From assembly GCA_041660405.1 (NCBI GenBank), contig JBAZWL010000008.1, forward strand, positions 1 through 64,000: a DNA stretch of 64,000 bases, read 5' to 3'. A program made the translations under genes and the position numbers. The notes under the pieces are model-generated. The model was not told where the DNA came from, searched no databases, and was given only the letters and a program-made list of their open reading frames with translations. This DNA is from Taibaiella sp041660405 (GTDB lineage Bacteria > Bacteroidota > Bacteroidia > Chitinophagales > Chitinophagaceae). Positions 61,388 to 64,000 of this stretch are shown in pieces (within the stretch, counting starts at the first letter, position 1; the number at the start of each line of letters is the position of its first letter).

Positions 61388-62686
61388 ATGGGTTTCGGTA
61401 CAACAGATAACAACACATATTGGTCCATAAAGAACCAGGAAATAATTTCCTGTATGTGCTGTGTACTTATGATAGCAGGGTTGATTTTTGCAAGGGCATT
61501 GCTTTCTGTGGGTATGATTATATTTTTTCTAAATGCCCTGCATAAACAAAAAGTATAAACAACCTGGCAACAATTCAAGCGGAGCAGATTCTCAATAGTT
61601 AGTGTTCTCTTTTTTTTAGCCTACTTTTTATCGGGGTTATGGAGTGAAGATAAAGCGAACTGGTTCACCACGATTCAAATTAAGCTACCCTTTATTTTTC
61701 TTCCTTTTGCAATGCTTGATTTGCCGGTTAAGAAAGCAGGCTTTTTAAAAATTATAATTGTGGCATTATTAGCCTGTTTGCTTGCAGGCATGGCTTATGG
61801 TTTTTCCTTTATCATTACACATACTTCAGAGTTTAGGGCTGGCAGGCATTTGCCTTCTCCACTGGAGGGTGATTATATCCGGTTTACTATTGTTATCGTT
61901 CTTGCCTTATTGCTCGTTATTTATTTGTATACCTATAGATCACAATACGCTTTAAGTAAAGCCCATCTTCGATTGATGCTGCTATGGAGTATTATAGCAA
62001 TACTGTACATCCATATGCAAGCTGCAAAATCAGGCCTGGTAAGTTTTTATATCCTTATTGGCATGTTTATTCTGCATAACCTGATCAGAAAGAAAAGAGG
62101 ATTGCTGATCATTTGTGGCATGGTGGTTGCCGTGATTATAGCTGGTATTTTTCTAAGCAAATTACCTTCTGTTCAAAAACAGATAAATGATCTGGCGTAT
62201 GAAAAAAGGGTTTGGGAAACCAACGATACTAAAGCGTTTAATACTTCCTATTCTATAGTTCCCCGCCTTATATCTTACGAAGTAGCTGGCGGCATTATCA
62301 AGGAGCATCCACTTATTGGTGTAGGGGCCGGCGACATTATGTCTGAAATTGAACATAGTTATGAAGTTAACTATCCCAGCATTCGTGTACTGGGCAGGAT
62401 ATTACCACATAACCAATTTCTCTGTACCGCATTGGCCACTGGAATTCCTATAGGTTTATTACTTTTATACTTTGCCTGCATTCCTATAATCCGGAAAAAG
62501 AACCGGAACATTTTTATACTTACCAATACCGTTATTATACTGTTTGGCTTGTTAATAGAGCCCATGCTGGAAGTACAGTTCGGCGTATTTGTGTATTTAT
62601 TTTTTACACTATTGTGGATGCGGATACCGCGTTATGATAAGATGGTGATTGCAGATGTATCAATCCGCGGGAACTACCGGCCATAA
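61388..62686 (+). pseudogene. O-antigen ligase-like membrane protein, interrupted by an in-frame stop
   Basis: One continuous frame encodes a 432-residue O-antigen ligase (Wzy_C family) except for TAA at 61556-61558, after codon 56 (ending LHKQKV). Directly after it the same frame continues TTWQQFKRSRFSIVSVLFFL then AYFLSGLWSEDKANWFTTIQ, before the next ATG at 61712, so the break is a nonsense codon and not a frameshift. The C-terminal part has the family landmarks EHPLIGVGAGD and LPHNQFLCTALATG and some ten hydrophobic helices in all. A shortened 324-residue protein from 61712 would lack the first helices. The family attaches polysaccharide to lipid A or glycoproteins. A sequencing error or readthrough is the alternative. 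Confidence 0.78.
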
Positions 62687-62693
62687 ACCAAAC

Positions 62694-62731
62694 TTTTTCC
62701 TTGTCTTATTTTTTTATAAGACAAGGAAAAA
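62694..62731. other. Perfect 16-bp hairpin after the O-antigen ligase
   Basis: Arms TTTTTCCTTGTCTTAT and its complement around a six-T loop. The flanking T and A runs are arranged opposite to an intrinsic terminator, so its role is unclear. Confidence 0.5.
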
Positions 62732-62852
62732 AAAGGACGCTCAATCTTGCTTGTTGAAGTTTTCATTTTGTTTGAAACGGGGAATCGAAAATGCTAAATA
62801 TGGCTGGAATTGCTAACGGTAAAAAACTACGTTGAGTTTGAACGCCTATATT

Positions 62853-62860
62853 TATATTTG
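62853..62860 (+). promoter_or_regulatory. Minus-7 box of the interrupted DUF262/DGQHR-like gene
   Basis: TATATTTG, an exact TAnnTTTG match 36 nt before ATG 62897. Confidence 0.5.
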
Positions 62861-63281
62861 CTACCAAGTCTTTACTAACTCTATATATTAATACTAATGA
62901 AGGTGAAATCTTTTATTCCTGATTACAGGATTGAAGCAGCCAATGTTTTGATTGAAATGACAATTCAAGAATATTTGGAATTCGCAGAACAAATAATTGA
63001 CAAAAATGAATATCAGAGGAAAAAAGTTATAAAGTCAAATATTCAAGATACTCTCAAGGCCGATTTGTTAAAAGGCTGTACCATTCCTCCAATAGTCCTA
63101 GCTGTCAAAAAGGATGCTGTTATTACGAAATTTGATTTCTCAACTTTCAATGATGAGAAATATGTTTTAGAAGCAATAGAGAAGAAAGATATTTTAATAT
63201 TGGATGGTTTGCAACGAACTTTCGTTATGATTGAACTTAGTAAAGAGATAAAGAAACCCCCTTTATTTGCTGAATCAGAAA

Positions 63282-63289
63282 AATTTTTA
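63282..63289. repeat. Target-site duplication, left copy
   Basis: AATTTTTA directly abuts the left inverted repeat. The same eight bases abut the right one at 63796-63803. Confidence 0.88.
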
Positions 63290-63795
63290 GGCACTTCATC
63301 CCTCAGAACAGGAACTAAAAATTTGCCTAAGGAACAAATATGAATAAATTTAATTCGATTTTGTGGGATGACAAAGGAAGAATTTCAGTATCTCCAACAG
63401 ATAATATACGGCTGCGATGGATGTCCCAACCCCTAGTATCACAGTCCAACAAACTATCCTCTTCTGAAGACGATTCATCGAACGAGCAATCTTCAAGCTC
63501 ATTGAACTATGAAAAGCTAACTCTTTCTCTAATAGGTCCGTTTTTCTTTTGTTTTGTTCAGATCTTTCTTGCTCCATATCGGAAGACGTTTCGTTGCCTT
63601 CTTGATTCAGCATCATCTCTCCATCCAAATAGGAAAACTTAAGGTTCATTATTCTGGTATCTCCCTTGAGGTTCCATCCACCCAATCCATTCTCAACAAG
63701 GTGCTCAAGTGGTAAGAATCCTGTGAAATCCATCTTCACTTTTACTTCTGGTGATTTGAAAATAAACATTCTCCTGTTCTGATGGTATAAGTGCC
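63290..63795. mobile_element. 506-bp non-autonomous transposable element with a cargo ORF
   Basis: The element is bounded by 24-bp inverted repeats (63290-63313 and 63772-63795) that match at 20 of 24 positions: an outer GGCACTT is exact, an inner TCAGAACAGGA is exact, and four mismatches lie between. An 8-bp direct repeat AATTTTTA flanks it. Excision of the element with one duplication copy restores the host frame. It holds one ORF on the minus strand and no transposase, so it must be moved in trans. Families with 8-bp target duplications include IS66 and IS1595; I cannot decide between them. Confidence 0.88.
63350..63769 (-). CDS. Small membrane protein carried by the mobile element
   Basis: A 139-residue protein filling 420 of the 506 bp of the element. 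Its ATG lies 2 nt inside the right inverted repeat, and AGGAG overlapping the end of that repeat is a good ribosome-binding site, so the terminal repeat supplies its translation signal. Residues 1-55 look globular (MDFTGFLPLEHLVENGLGGW), 56-103 are charged and probably coiled, and 105-131 form one membrane helix (IVCWTVILGVGTSIAAVYYL). There is no DDE or HUH transposase motif. Family unknown. Confidence 0.7.
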   Translation of the reverse strand: MFIFKSPEVKVKMDFTGFLPLEHLVENGLGGWNLKGDTRIMNLKFSYLDGEMMLNQEGNETSSDMEQERSEQNKRKTDLLEKELAFHSSMSLKIARSMNRLQKRIVCWTVILGVGTSIAAVYYLLEILKFFLCHPTKSN

Positions 63796-63803
63796 AATTT
63801 TTA
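63796..63803. repeat. Target-site duplication, right copy
   Basis: AATTTTTA, identical to 63282-63289; the interrupted host gene resumes at 63804. Confidence 0.88.
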
Positions 63804-64000
63804 AATCAGACTATAAGAGCAGAGCTTTATGTAGGGTTAAAAAAACTAGGAATTCTCTATAGAATGCTAACACTAAATACTGGTCAAACAACTATGTCAA
63901 CCCGACATTTGATGGAGATACTTTACTTAGATTACATGGAAACAGACATACATGGAATTAGATTAATAAAAGATAAAGAAGGCAAACCTCGAAAAGAAGA

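Larger units (their letters stand above)
62897..64000 (+). pseudogene. DUF262/DGQHR-like protein gene, split by a mobile element and cut by the window end
   Basis: The gene is in two parts: 62897-63289 (131 codons) and 63804 to beyond 64000. If 63290-63803 is removed, the frame is uninterrupted and reads SEKFLNQTIRAELYVGLKKL across the joint. The first part has GCTIPPIVLAVKKD and ILILDGLQRTFVMIEL, resembling the DGQQR/DGQHR motif of DUF262 and DndB-like proteins of the ParB/sulfiredoxin superfamily. The second has GILYRMLTLNTGQTTMSTRH, like the LNTGGxPLS motif of that group. Such proteins often belong to phage-defence or DNA-modification systems, but the assignment is from motifs only. As it stands the first part ends after 18 foreign codons at 63343. 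Confidence 0.75.

Noticed and set aside
61556..61558. Frameshift as the cause of the broken O-antigen ligase
   Set aside because: The coding frame is the same before and after the TAA, so it is a nonsense codon rather than a frameshift.
63340..63642. 100-codon ORF on the + strand inside the mobile element
   Set aside because: It overlaps the better supported minus-strand ORF, has a Ser-rich translation typical of an antisense shadow, and lacks a ribosome-binding site.

Overview
The window reads as chromosomal DNA of a Bacteroidota bacterium, most likely family Chitinophagaceae. The grounds are recurrent TAnnTTTG minus-7 promoter boxes, few strong Shine-Dalgarno sequences, a DUF4290 protein with an Asn/Gly/Arg-rich tail, an OmpP1/FadL-like porin, a stand-alone homocysteine methyltransferase half of MetH, and many Bacteroidota-type proteins. 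No rRNA, tRNA, CRISPR array or prophage was recognised.

Layout. 1-9010 (mostly +): the end of an M16 peptidase, a lipoprotein, proline dehydrogenase, an outer-membrane-like protein, HU, a two-component pair whose kinase looks catalytically dead, and four small unknown proteins. 9025-18443 (all -): housekeeping genes (purN, HD phosphohydrolase, DUF4197, bcp, tatD, fabG, a TPR protein, a PstS-like lipoprotein, tag, a class I aminotransferase). 18444-18925 is a divergent intergenic region filled by six diverged copies of a 43-bp repeat. 18926-20210: FKBP isomerase and an ExbB/TolQ proton channel without ExbD. 20498-47774 (all +): a roughly 27-kb surface-polysaccharide (Wzx/Wzy-type) cluster preceded by a textbook sigma-54 promoter. 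47835-61290: lpxB, dxs (-), a rhodanese-like protein, truB, a lipoprotein, the MetH N-terminal half, DUF4290 (-), acs, a FadL-like porin, folD, queE and uppP. 61388-64000: an O-antigen ligase gene broken by one in-frame stop, and a DUF262/DGQHR-like gene split by a 506-bp mobile element.

How the polysaccharide genes fit together. RfbA, RfbB, two FdtA/QdtA-type ketoisomerases, an acetyltransferase and a DegT/FdtB-type aminotransferase would make a dTDP-3-acetamido-3,6-dideoxyhexose. ManC and a separate PMI-type cupin point to GDP-mannose. Two UDP-sugar dehydrogenases make uronic acids. A WbpV-like reductase/epimerase and a WbpL/WecA-like initiating transferase start the lipid-linked unit. Several GT2 and GT4 enzymes extend it, a PST flippase moves it, an EpsG-like polymerase joins it, a Wzz-like protein controls length, and an SLBB/Wza-type protein exports it.

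Most notable: the 506-bp element at 63290-63795 (24-bp imperfect inverted repeats, exact 8-bp target duplication, one membrane-protein ORF, no transposase), whose removal restores the host reading frame; the 43-bp repeat array; the degenerate histidine kinase; the sigma-54 promoter; and a set of genes whose minus-7 box ends 3-4 nt before the start codon, suggesting leaderless transcripts.
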